From NCBI RefSeq assembly GCF_014851395.1, contig NW_024040040.1, forward strand, positions 24,037,000 through 24,100,999: a DNA stretch of 64,000 nucleotides. Direction: 5' to 3'. The notes beneath the pieces were generated by a model. The model saw only the letters and a program-made list of their open reading frames with translations. It was not told where the DNA came from and did not search any database. The DNA comes from Micropterus salmoides. Taxonomy: Eukaryota; Chordata; Actinopteri; Centrarchiformes; Centrarchidae. The first letter of the stretch is position 1. Each line of letters begins with the position of its first letter. The translations under genes and the position numbers were made by a program. Shown one piece after another: positions 21,254-30,920 of the stretch.

Positions 21254-22846
21254 CAGTGGTGTGAAAAAGTGTTTGTCCCCTTCCTGATTTCTTATTTTTC
21301 AGTCATACTGTAATGTTTCAGATCATCAAACAAATTTAAATATTAGACAAAGATAACACAAGTAAACACAAAATGCAGGGAAAAAGTGATTGCCTGCCCT
21401 GTTAAAACACAAGGGGAAAAAAAATGCAAGGCGATTTCTCATCAGCTTTTAATACAATCCAAACACACATCTTAGTTAGGAAAATTCTGTCCACTTTTAA
21501 CCTTGATCCAGGTATAGTAAAATGGGTTCTGGATTTTTTTAACATTTAGGCCCCAGTCAGTCAGCGTTAATGGTGTTCTATCTCAGAAGCGGTTGTTATC
21601 CACTGGCTCACCCAGGGGTGTGTCCTGTCCCCACTATTTTATCTCCTATATACAAATGACTGTAGGAGTCACAACAATGAAAGGTTTCTTCTGAAGTTCG
21701 CGGACGACCTGGTCTGCTTCAGCATGGAGAGGCTGACCATGGGCCAGCTTTGAACGACTTTGTTTAATGGTGTGACCACCACTTCTTGAAGTTAAATGTC
21801 CTTAAAACTAAAAACATGGCCATAGACTTCAGGAAAACTTCCCATTTAACCTCTTCAACAATAATCAAGGGCTCACTTATTGAGACAGTGGAGTGTTACA
21901 AGTACCTAGGAGCAGTTACTGACAAAAACTTGAACTTTGACCTTGACACTTAAGCTGTTTACAAGAAGGGTCTTCAAAGGCTTCATTTTCTGCGCAGAAT
22001 TAAGACCTTTAATGTGGATAAAACTTTGACTTTATTTTATAAATCTTTTATTGAGTCAATTTTAACTTTTTGTTGAATAGCCTGGTATGGGAATCTTACA
22101 GTGCAAAGCAAAAATAAACTGTCTAATATTGTTAAGGTAGCCAGCAAAATAATTGGCACTTAACAGCTTTCCTTGGCAGACATCTATAAAAGTCAAGTTA
22201 TACGTAAGGCTCGGACTATCGCAGCCAATTCTGATCACCCCCTTTTGGAGGAATTTGTTCTTCTCCCCTCTGGCCGAAGATACATTCCTCCAGACAAAAA
22301 ACTAACAGATACAAATTTTCCTTTACACCCATGGCAGTTAATGCCCTAAATTCGCACTGAGCTTCACCTGCTGCTCAGAAGCATCCTACAGTGTTGAGGC
22401 TACCATTTTAACTTTTTGAGTACTTTTAGATGAACAAATATATGTTGTACATGGTAATGGCTGTTCTTGTCTTTGTTCATGTCTCATGTATGTTTGTTTT
22501 AACCCTATTCCAAATCAAATTTCCCCTGGTGGGACAATAAAGACAGTGCTGTGAAAGACTCAATGCCAGTTATCGCAAAAGCTTGATTGCAGTTGTTGTT
22601 GCTAAGGGTGGCCCAACCAGTTATTAGGTTAAGGGGGCAATCACTTTTCCACCCAGGGCCCATGTAGGTTTAGATTTTTTTCCCTTAATAATGAAAACCT
22701 TCATTTAAAAACTGCGTTTTGTGTTTACTTGTGTTATCTTTGTCTCATATTTGAATTTGTTTGATCTGAAACATTTCAGTGTGACAAATACGCAAAAAAA
22801 AAAAAAAAGAAATCAGGAAGGGGGCAAACACTTTTTCACACCACTG
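21254..22846. mobile_element. Tc1/mariner-type element with long TIRs, interrupted by a LINE
   Basis: The left end CAGTGGTGTGAAAAAGTGTT (21254) is inverted at the right end (AACACTTTTTCACACCACTG, ending 22846). The arms stay similar for about 125 bp (GATAACACAAGTAAACACAA and its inverse). The left flank is TA; the right flank now reads AA, so one copy of the TA target may be mutated. Between the arms only short element sequence remains (21380-21431 and 22559-22680). No transposase is present. The LINE at 21432-22558 is inserted inside it. Confidence 0.8.
21432..22558 (+). pseudogene. Rex1/CR1-like LINE RT fragment nested in the Tc1-type element
   Basis: It starts abruptly at DFSSAFNTIQTHIL (the first catalytic Asp region of the RT), continues TQGCVLSPLFYLLYTNDC and LKFADDLVCFSMERL with the FADD pair, then YKYLGAVTDKNLNFDL, LQRLHFLRRIKTFNVD and LEEFVLLPSGRRY, and ends in a typical LINE tail (TTTCCCCTGGTGGGACAATA then AAG). 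Many stops and frame changes are present. The 5' truncation falls within the RT. It belongs to the same broad group as the relic at 2412-3739 but is clearly a different subfamily. Confidence 0.85.
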
Positions 22847-23171
22847 AATATATTAAAATGAAAATGAAAGTCATACCCCGCTGTAGAGACGACAATATTC
22901 AAATGTTAATTCACATTTGAAAATGCAATATAAACAATGTAATGTGATTTTTCCATTTATGCAAGCAGTATTTAAGTCAAAATGAAAGTGCAATTTTCTA
23001 ACAGTTTGAAAATGTAAGGAGCCCTGCTAGATCCTGTAAAGGAAAAAGAAAATATTCTAATTTAACATGGCCAAGAGGTAGTATTTTGTGGCCACGAGAT
23101 ACTACCTTGTGCCCAGATTTAATTCTACCTCGTTCTCACGTTTGAATTACCTCGTGGCCACCAGATAAGTG

Positions 23172-23180
23172 TATATAAAA
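23172..23180 (+). promoter_or_regulatory. TATA box in the left inverted arm
   Basis: TATATAAAA lies about 150 bp before the ATG at 23326 and points to it. A mirrored copy is in the right arm at 25164-25172. Confidence 0.5.
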
Positions 23181-23325
23181 AGAGCCAGCACAGTGGAACA
23201 GCTCTTCTCCTCAAAGCAGAGAGTGCACAGTGCCTGCTCCAGCTGACACCTACTTAAAGCACTCATTGGGTGATAGCTATAGATAGAGACTATTTGATTA
23301 ACATTTATTTTAACTTAGGTAAGTT

Positions 23326-23643
23326 ATGGCAATGGCAGCGCCAACAGCTGGTGCTGTGATCGCTCAGAAGAGAGGAGAGAGCGGGATCAGAGCTATGTTG
23401 GCCCAGCTTGGATTTAAGGCTGCTCCTAAACGTCTGGTCTGGATAAAATGGGACTCAGGTTGGCCAAGAAATGAAAATCAGAGACTGCTGTGCCCAAATC
23501 TTTACAGAGAGCTGCTTATCAACATCCTGGATCAAGCAGTCCATGCCCACTGTTTCGGCAGTGCAAGACTCCCGAAAAGGACTCTGTTTTACATCAATGG
23601 TTCTTGGTGCTCAAATGCTGTCAAGATGGACACGGTTTCCTAA
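23326..23643 (+). CDS. Hypothetical 105-aa protein inside the TIR unit
   Basis: An ATG-started frame with an alanine-rich opening (MAMAAPTAGAVIAQKRGE) and a region with several Trp, Arg and Lys residues (FKAAPKRLVWIKWDSGW). No signal peptide, membrane segment or known motif is evident. It is the first frame downstream of the inward TATA box of the left arm, which is the only reason to take it seriously. It could be a chance frame in non-coding element DNA or a captured host fragment. I do not recognise a function. Confidence 0.25.
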   Translation: MAMAAPTAGAVIAQKRGESGIRAMLAQLGFKAAPKRLVWIKWDSGWPRNENQRLLCPNLYRELLINILDQAVHAHCFGSARLPKRTLFYINGSWCSNAVKMDTVS

Positions 23644-23920
23644 ATGTCAATCTTTTTATGTGAGGATGACGACCACTTATCATCTTGTGGCTGCTGTTTA
23701 CATTCACCTAAAATCTCTTAAAATCAGTGGGGGAGGCACGCAGAAACAGCTGTTTCTTTCACTCTCTCTCTCCCAAATGTCAGACTTTTATGTGAGGATG
23801 ATAATCACATTATCATCTTGTTACTGCTGTTTAAATTCATCACAGAGCAAATGAAAAGAAACTGCTGATACCTTTTGCCTATGTATAGACCTATATAAAT
23901 TACTGTAGATATTGTTTTAT

Positions 23921-24210
23921 TAGGGCCCGAGCACGAACCGTGCGAGGTCCCTATTGAAACTGTAAGGATTATTATTAGGGCCCGAGCACGAATCTCGCGA
24001 GGTCCCTATTGAAACTGAAGGGATAATTTTTAGGGCCCGAGCACGAACCGTGCGAGGTCCCTATTGAAACTGTAAGGATTATTATTAGGGCCCGAGCACG
24101 AATCTCGTGAGGTCCCTATTGAAACTGAAGGGATAATTTTTAGGGCCCGAGCATGAACCGTGCGAGGTCACTATTGAAACTGAAGAGATTCTTTTTAGGG
24201 CCCGAGCACA
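23921..24210 (+). repeat. 55-bp tandem array with 110-bp higher-order pattern
   Basis: Units start every 55 bp. Units 1 and 3 carry GAACCGTGCGAG and units 2 and 4 carry GAATCTCGCGAG or GAATCTCGTGAG; the 3' part of each unit alternates in step (TAAGGATTATTAT versus AAGGGATAATTTTT). The array therefore grew by duplicating a two-unit block. Confidence 0.9.
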
Positions 24211-25005
24211 AAAAGATTTTTTTTTTTCTTTTTTCTGCAAAGTAAGCTCAATTTTGGGGGCCTAAACATACTCGAAAACTCACCAAATTTTGCACACATG
24301 TCAGGACTGGTGAAAAATTTCGTATTTTATGGGTTTCGCGCATGGGCATGGCAAAATGGCTCGCTACCGCTCCCTACAAAATTAGAAAAAATTAGCCCCT
24401 CGTCCACGTTCAACCTACATGCACGAAATTTTCTGGGGACATGTATCATATCACGACACACAAAAAAGAAGAACCCATACCCTAAACTCAACCGGAAGTC
24501 AGCCATTTTGAATTTTACGGCCATTTTGGATGATTTACACACTTCGCACTTTAACGAACTCCTCCTAGGGATTTATTCGGATCGACTTCAACTTTGTGCT
24601 GTGCCCTCTAAAGGCATTGAAGATGACAAGTTGTGCTATCTGTGAGTTTTCGTCAATGGGCGTGTCCGTGGCGTGGCGCCAAAGAACGTCAACTCTTCGC
24701 CATGACATAGGAAGTTGTTGTAACTTCAGTGTACATGCTCACATCTGCACCAAACTTTACGTGCTTGATAACTCTCCCACCCCGCAGACATCTACACACC
24801 AATACCGATTTATATTCATAGCGGCAAGTGCTATGTAGCTCCACATAGGGGACACAGGAAGTGACATATAGCACCTTCATGCAGCGTCGGAACCGCGTAG
24901 CAAATTCACAGCCGCACCGGCAGAGCTCCAGAATGTGCAACTCGGCCGACTCACACCCGGACGCGCTACAAGTGCGAGGGCCCGCCCAACGCTGCTTGCA
25001 GCTTT
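23921..25005 (+). mobile_element. GGGCCC-end element, copy B
   Basis: It begins with six tandem 55-bp terminal units (23921, 23976, 24031, 24086, 24141, 24196) and runs through the family body to CCCAACGCTGCTTGCAGCTT. It contains the blocks CTCGAAAACTCACCAAA, the GTCAGCCATTTTGAATTTTA block, GAACTCCTCCTAGGG and GGGCGTGTCCGTGGCGTGGC. The 3' end has the hairpin GCTGC-TT-GCAGC. It lies wholly within the inverted-arm unit. Confidence 0.8.
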
Positions 25006-25262
25006 AATTTACTGTATTTTTTGTGCATTTAATCAGATGCTTATTTATTTATTGAGCATTTATTTATTTCTATATTTATTTCCCTTTATGTCAGAATCAG
25101 TCCTCCATAGGCACTGTGCACTCTCTGCTTTGGGGAGAAAAGCTGCTCCATTCTGCTGGCTCTTTTTATATACGCTTATCTGGTAGCCACGAGGTAATTC
25201 ACGTCGGAACAAGGTAGTATCTCATGGCCACAATGTAATTACCTCATGGCCACGTTTTAATT

Positions 25263-25981
25263 AAAATAAAGCTCAGGGATGGATCGAAGCCGACTTCAAA
25301 CTTGGAACCTGTAAGTTTTATTTTTTGTGTTGTTTTACTGTTATTTTGCATGTTAGCACGTTCTGCAGATAATGTGGCTAGCATGAATTGTAGGCCCACA
25401 CACTGACTGGAGCAATGCTGAGTTTGTAATATTGAAACGTTAAGCCTCATATGAAGCCAGTTAAACAACCAGAGTAGGAGGTCATTTATAAGGAAAATAA
25501 ATGAGGCAGGTTATTATTTCAACAGGTGTGTGTTGTGGAAATAATGTAAAGATGATACTGTGCCCAGTGTTTTTGTTGATGTGGTTCACGCTCAGGTAAA
25601 TGAATCCTTCTTGGTCCAAAGGTTAATGGATCGCCATAAAAAAACACTGTGTTGGTAGTACAGATGTCAGTATATTGAGCACAAAGACATATATTTTTAA
25701 TATTTTACCTTTGAAACATTTACAAAACAATACTTAGAAATTATATTTTTTTTACACTTATTCTAATTCTATCATTATTGCACATCATCCTAATTACACT
25801 AGAGTAAACAAACACTGTATTTCACTGAACATATTGAAAATATGACTACATGTCAAACACACCTTTGAACCTTTGACATTTGAACCTGATTATTTTTAAC
25901 TAGCACAGCCAGTTGCCACTGGTTACAGATACTGAAAACCAACAGCCAGAGTGCATTATAGTGCATTATATTAGCTAGGAC
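25263..25981. other. rsu1 intron, nothing recognised
   Basis: AT-rich non-coding DNA between the TIR unit and the next rsu1 exon; no transposon protein seen. Confidence 0.45.
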
Positions 25982-26000
25982 AGTGTGTGTGTGCACGTGT
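25982..26000 (-). promoter_or_regulatory. AC tract just inside an rsu1 5' splice site
   Basis: On the rsu1 strand the intron begins GTACTGATCACACGTGCACA and continues in CA repeats, about 10 nt from the splice site. Confidence 0.55.
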
Positions 26001-26009
26001 GATCAGTAC

Positions 26010-26124
26010 CAAGTTCAGGCGGCAGGACGGTCAGTCTGTTGCCCTGGATGTGAAGCTCTTTGAGTTGAGCCAACTCCCCAATCTCCTTAGGCAGCGAGAT
26101 CAGATCATTATCTCTCAGACTCAG
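26010..26124 (-). CDS. rsu1: rsu1 exon (last LRRs)
   Basis: 115 bp encoding LSLRDNDLISLPKEIGEL, AQLKELHIQGNRL and TVLPPELG, two leucine-rich repeats of RSU1 (about residues 162-200). The acceptor is CCTCCAG/CTGAG and the donor CTTG/GTACTG; the exon starts in phase 0 and leaves one base (G) that joins GT of the exon at 20882 to make Gly. Leu positions of the LxxLxLxxN consensus are all kept. The LRR surface is the part of RSU1 that contacts the PINCH LIM5 domain. Intact. Confidence 0.95.
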
Positions 26125-26981
26125 CTGGAGGAAACAGTAGAAAGACATATAACACATGATCTGATGCTTGCTTAAAGCACAAAGACTGATAATTCAAACT
26201 GGACTAACATATTTAGCTGTTCCTAAAATACATTATATATTATATATTATAGTATTATATATTACTATTATAAAACCTAAATCTGTCTGCTGCATCTACA
26301 GTCTTATGTGAAACACCAAAACATTTTTCTTTTTCTCCACTCTCCTAGTGCAACACTCAGGACACCGAAACAGTTTAGTTTCTCAGCCTCAGGTCCATCT
26401 GTGAGTCATCTGCATAACCGTTAAAGGTAAGGGAGCAGGAGACTACCTTGTTAAATATCATGAGAGCGGAGACTACCTGGTTAAATAACGGTTATGTTGA
26501 TGCAGAAGAGAACTAGACCGAGTACAGATCCTTGGGGGACCACTGCTGGATATCTCCAGGGAAAATGTATTTTGTAATTAGGCTGAACTGACCCTTTGAA
26601 TAGTATAAGCATACAGAGCTAATAGTTTTTTGTTGCCATATAGGTGCGTGATATCCAGTACAGTCTACAGTTGGTATGGACAGGAAGTGAATGAAGACAT
26701 GTTGCTGTGGAGACAACAAGTACGCCAGTTGAAGATGGGCTGTAGATGGGTTTGAACTATGGGGCTGTATAAAGACTACCGAGCCTGCAATGTTGAAGCC
26801 AGGGACTGATGTGGTGACTGCAGAACTGCTGATGGTGCTGGAAATGAGAAACCAGCAGCAGCTTTTCCTTCTCTCTTACTCTCTGTGCTCTTCTATTGAT
26901 TCGCTGAGCCTGGTAACTCTTGGCCGCGCTGGGTTACCAACAACAACGGCTCATAGTGTCAGTTGCACTGAATTAACTTAC
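26125..26981. other. rsu1 intron, mostly unrecognised
   Basis: The 26225-26275 stretch is TATAT-rich. A 25-bp near-duplicate (GGAGACTACCTTGTTAAATA near 26438 and GGAGACTACCTGGTTAAATA near 26468) lies beside a CATAACCGTT/AACGGTTATG inverted pair. No exon. Confidence 0.45.
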
Positions 26982-27064
26982 TATCTGCAACTTGGTCAGC
27001 TTCCCGATGTCAGCGGGCAGGAGCTCAAAGTCGTTGTCACTCAGGTAGAGAGCACGAAGAGTGG
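26982..27064 (-). CDS. rsu1: rsu1 exon (middle LRR)
   Basis: 83 bp encoding TLRALYLSDNDFELLP and ADIGKLTKLQI, one full leucine-rich repeat (about residues 134-161). The acceptor is TTTTGCAG/CCACT and the donor CAGATA/GTAAGT, close to the vertebrate consensus. It enters with CC completing a Thr codon whose A is on the exon at 30020, and ends in phase 0. It differs from mammalian RSU1 by conservative changes only (LLPAD in place of ILPPD). Intact. Confidence 0.95.
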
Positions 27065-28649
27065 CTGCAAAATAAGCATCCCTGTTAGTTTGCGTGTGTG
27101 TGGGTCAAGCCTGATTAATAATACTGCCTCACAAACTGGGCAGAATCAATCTACACAGACCTTCTGCTGTCTGGCAAGACAACAGACAATGAGACAGCTT
27201 TGTGAAGGTGCAGTGAAAAAGCAGCTCGGTTAAAACATGCAGCCATAAAGCTGCTGCTGTAGAGTCCTATTCATCTTTTAATGTGAAATCCATATTACAC
27301 TGTGCATGTCTAATGTAGCCTGGCTCCTCTTCCTCCTGTAATGTCGTGTAAAAATTCAAGACTTGGGCCAGATAAGAAAGCTTGAAATTTTACCAACATT
27401 TTTATTATCAACAAAAACAGACACCAATTAGAATACAAAAGTTCCACCGGAGTGTGTCAGAGATCGGTGCAAAATAGAGCCCCATTCTGTTACCAGAACA
27501 GAGACCCGAGTCGACATGAAAACCATGTAACGACTGACTTTCACCTCCTTTTGGACCTCCTTTTATAGCTCTGTTTCTTGGCTTCAGATCATCTCTTGGC
27601 TCTCTTTCCTACTGCACCTGGGTCTGGGAAAGCCCAAGATTTTCACGTGCCTCAGCATTTGTTGGGGAAGTCCCTGACTGCGCTGCTCCTCCTCTCTGTG
27701 TCTTTTGCATGCCCTCCGCTTGATCATGCCATTTCATCCATAACCTGGCTTTTGTGGAATAAACTGGTGTTGTTTGTGCTCAGTGCTAGAAGCAGGACTT
27801 TCTTACTGTGATGGACTATATTGATGTATGTTTTGTAATACAATTTTCACAAAATCTGCTTCTATTTTCCTTTGCAGGTGTTTTTGATGCTGCCTTCCTA
27901 TCCCACTGTGCTTGCTCACTCACACACATGTGCTACTGCTGAGCCTGGGCAGTTAGATACAGAAAGGAGCACACACACTCAGAACTATAGAGTCATAACA
28001 CTGTGATCCTAACTTTACACTATAAAATAACACTTTAAATGATGACAATGTAGACCATAGCATAGGCTATAATGCTCTAAAATAATTCACAACACCTGCT
28101 TCCAGCACCCTGACCCCTTCACTTCTGTTACCTCCTGAGCTGGATCACTATCAGTGTGCTACCAGCCTCAGACTGGCTTACACTTACACTTAACTATATG
28201 TTGTGTGTGTAGCATGAAGGAACTACAAATTTAATTTTGTTATTTCGTATGACAAATGAACAACCTTATACCTTGTACCTTGTAAAGCAGGGCAAGAAGC
28301 TCGTCATCACAGAGATGGGATGGATTATAAACCCTATACAACACCTCCATCTTGTCTATCTGATCCATACAACATTGGAGGCATTTCTTGGCCAGGTGCA
28401 GTGACTTCTTGAAGTCTTGTTGTCATCATGAGGTTGTCAGGCAACCAGCAGAGACTCCAGAAAGAAAAGCAGTGCAATACGGTAACAAATTAACGAAACA
28501 GTTATTAGTCTAGTCATTATGGAAAACCTTGCATGGATTAAAAGGAGTCATTCTCACGTCCTAGTCACTATTGTTGTTTAACTGTTTCCCCAACAACAGT
28601 AGGCAGAAAGTGAGGTGCAAGGTTTCAGGACTCAAAAGCTAACGTATTG
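27065..28649. other. rsu1 intron, nothing certain
   Basis: No exon or transposon protein recognised. 27340-27900 has LTR-like flavour (a GGAATAAAC word near 27757 and a TTTTATAGCTC word near 27561), but no paired ends were found. Confidence 0.4.
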
Positions 28650-28893
28650 TACAGTGCCTCCCCAAATCATCTGTGCATGCTCCTGATGAGACAGCGGATA
28701 GTGTCCTGGAGGGTCTCCTCCAAGACCTAGATCAGTGCATCATTGAGCTCTTAAACAGTCTGAGGTGCTACTTGGCGGCCTAGGGACCACAGATAGAAAA
28801 CATCCCAGGGGTTCTCAATTGGATTCAGGTCTGAGGAACGTGAAGGCCAGTCAATGACATCAATGCCTTTGTCATCCAGGAAAAGGGGCGTTG
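28650..28893 (-). pseudogene. Tc1/mariner transposase C-terminal fragment
   Basis: On the minus strand one frame reads IDWPSRSSDLNPIENPWDVF, the region of the third catalytic acidic residue (DLNPIEN) of Tc1/mariner transposases. It continues YLWSLGRQVAPQTV, ELNDALI, LEETLQDTIRCLIRSMHR with two in-frame stops. The DDE core upstream of this is missing. A dead fragment unrelated in subfamily to the Tc1 at 33900. Confidence 0.8.
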
Positions 28894-29984
28894 CCAGGCT
28901 CTTTAAACATTAGGGGCATTAGATGCCAAACATTGGATCACTTAAAAAATCTGAGGTAGAACATTCAAAAAAATTATGATAAAATCTTTTTTCAACAAAT
29001 ACGCATGAGTACAATTAAGTAAAATCTTTTTTCAGTTTTTTCCTCAACAAAATAAATATCTTAATAGAAAAATGAAGTGCTAATTTGTTTGAGAGTGAAA
29101 TTAATTAAATCAAACATTTGTTGAACATTTATTGAACATTTGCTATATTGTTATTGAGGAAAATTATATTGCGATAATTAAAGGTTCAGTGTGTAATAAT
29201 TCTGAGGATTTATCGACAGAAATGCAATATAAGATCCATAACTATGTTTTCAGTTTTGTGTAAAGATCTTACATAATAAACTATGATGTTTTCATTACCT
29301 TAGAATAAGACATTCTTGGAAGTCCCCACAACAATTAACTTTAAGTTTTTGCAACTATCTTGAAAACGGCTTCGCTTAGAGTCAAACTTCTTTCATCATT
29401 TTAATCACTGGATTCTTGGCATCTTTGCTTAAATGGTCTTCTGCTCTGAAAATGTCAAATTATGTGACTTTTTATCAATTTTCTCCAAAACCTATTTTAG
29501 CTAACTTGTCCCAGGTGGTTTCGCCAAACGAAACATTGGAAGGATCATCTATGGACGTCGCTGATTAAAAGTTAAAAGATAAAAAGATCAAAATAATTTT
29601 GATACGTCAATCTGTTTTCTTTTCATAAAATTTTACTTTTGTGTCTTTATGTACAGTTTTACATAAATGCCCATAAATCAAAATTGGCTTAAGATTTTGT
29701 AACCAAACTTAACATGTCTGTTCAGACACTCTGTGTGGTAGATATGGGAATATAAACAGCGCCGTCAAAAATCTGTGGGAAACACTGCATTCCCTTTTTG
29801 AGGGTTGTCTTGCTGTTGTCACTTTCATTTACACCAACACAGGCGATACTGATTCACAATCGCTTATGCTTCTTAACTGTACAGATTGATTGAGGCAGAT
29901 CAATAAACTGATCTGTTGACGACGTTATTAAAGATTGTAAACAGTAATTGTCCTTTCCCCTATGAAAAACACAACTTTCAGAGC
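28894..29984. other. rsu1 intron, nothing recognised
   Basis: AT-rich; GGGAAACACTGCATTCCC near 29777-29794 resembles an inverted fish hAT-like terminus, but no partner was found. Confidence 0.4.
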
Positions 29985-30011
29985 TATGTGTGTGTGTGCG
30001 TGTGTGTGTGG
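29985..30011 (-). promoter_or_regulatory. AC tract just inside an rsu1 5' splice site
   Basis: On the rsu1 strand the intron reads GTGAGTGTCC and then (CA)n with one CG interruption, starting about 9 nt from the splice site. Confidence 0.6.
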
Positions 30012-30019
30012 ACACTCAC

Positions 30020-30138
30020 TGAGGTAAAAAAAGTTTCCAGGCAGAGAGTTTTGGTTCAGGTTGTTGTAGGTGAGGTCCAACACTTCCAGAGACGGCAGGG
30101 AACCAAATCCTCTGGGCAAGCTGCTCATACGGTTCATT
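30020..30138 (-). CDS. rsu1: rsu1 exon (LRR)
   Basis: 119 bp encoding MNRMSSLPRGFGSLPSLEV, LDLTYNNLNQNSLPGNFFYL, the RSU1 LRR around residues 95-134. The acceptor is GAGCACAG/A and the donor CTCA/GTGAGT. It enters with A completing a Gly codon and leaves A of a Thr codon finished by the exon at 27064. The normal pyrimidine tract of its acceptor is replaced by a long (GT)n run, and its donor is followed by (CA)n. Skipping it would shift the frame. No upstream rsu1 exons (about residues 1-94) were found between here and 64000. Confidence 0.95.
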
Positions 30139-30146
30139 CTGTGCTC

Positions 30147-30171
30147 ACACACACACACACACACACACACA
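30147..30171 (-). promoter_or_regulatory. (GU)n tract in place of the polypyrimidine tract
   Basis: On the rsu1 strand about 12 GU units end 8 nt before the AG of the 30138 acceptor. UG repeats at this place are known ligands of TDP-43 and CELF proteins in vertebrates. Confidence 0.6.
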
Positions 30172-30376
30172 CAATAAAATAAATTACACAAATAAACCCA
30201 CCACTTATTTAAACCTTTTGTTGTTTTCAATTCAAATTCAGTCTATGTTTCAGGACTGGACAGGACTACAAGATTCACTTACTGAAGATTATTAGACAAG
30301 ACGCAACCATTTTTAGTGAAACAGTCAGAGTTACTTCAGAACAGCTTTAACGGAAATATTTAAGGTACTCCTCCAA
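30172..30376. other. rsu1 intron, nothing recognised
   Basis: Short spacer between the GU tract and the hAT relic. Confidence 0.4.
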
Positions 30377-30920
30377 GTAGTGTTGCAATACTCATTTTTT
30401 GATGGTCTCGGGCTCATCTCGGACTTGACCGCATTTATACTCGGGTCTTGTCTCAGTCTTGGACATTGAGGACTCTGGATTTTATTTCAAGACCAGTCAA
30501 AACCATAACTTTGGGAATACCAATAAATTGCTTTTGCATTGTCTGATTTATTTGTTAACATCCTAACTTTGATTGGATGTAAAACTTATTACTTCAAACG
30601 CAACCAATAACGCTATTTTTATGTTGGTACCGTTAACGGCTGTCACCCCTCCAACACCCCCTTCACACGCACTCCAAAAAAGTGAATGGGAGAGACAGGA
30701 GAAGCTGTGGCTGTCTGAGAGCAGGAGGATATGTCAGCAAAATCTTCGTAATAACATTTAGCTATCTAAACTATAAAGAATGAATCTGTCAAACAGAAGT
30801 CCAGAAGAAACACACAGCAATCTGTAAATTCTGCAGTGCAACCATACACAGATGGCTGGGACCACGTTATTACCTTTTACTGCCATTTAAAAAGAAAGCA
30901 TAAAGAAAGGTATGCTATGT
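30377..30920 (+). mobile_element. hAT relic with BED zinc-finger remnant
   Basis: 30400-30490 is rich in GTCTCGG/CTTGG words typical of the ends of a fish hAT group. At 30822-30920 the plus strand encodes CKFCSATI and, after a frame change, HLKRKHKER, i.e. the C-x2-C and H-x4-H halves of a BED finger at the right spacing. The rest of the transposase is absent. Confidence 0.6.

Larger units (their letters stand above)
23058..25262. mobile_element. 2.2-kb unit with long TATA-bearing inverted arms
   Basis: The left arm (about 23058-23235) and right arm (about 25110-25262) are inverted copies: both contain GTGGCCA-type palindromes, ACCTCGTGGC, GATACTACCTTGT, GTATATAAAAAGAGCC and GCAGAGAGTGCACAGTGCCT. 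A TATA box points inward in each arm (23172-23180 on plus; 25164-25172 on minus). The interior carries a 105-codon open frame (23326-23643) and a GGGCCC-end copy (23921-25005). The segment just inside the right arm (25008-25110, GATGCTTATTTATTTATTGA) also occurs inside other GGGCCC-end copies (36540-36620, 60380-60440, 62950-63020). I cannot assign the family. Confidence 0.6.

Noticed and set aside
23921..24210. CRISPR-like regular repeat
   Set aside because: Units are contiguous 55-bp tandems without unique spacers, in a vertebrate genome, attached to a mobile element body.
25982..26000. GT tract as an ordinary microsatellite of no interest
   Set aside because: Rejected as a dismissal: its fixed position next to the donor, repeated at two other rsu1 donors, makes a splicing role worth testing.
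27340..27900. LTR of an unknown retroelement
   Set aside because: AATAAA- and TATA-like words are present, but no TG...CA ends, target duplication or second copy could be found.
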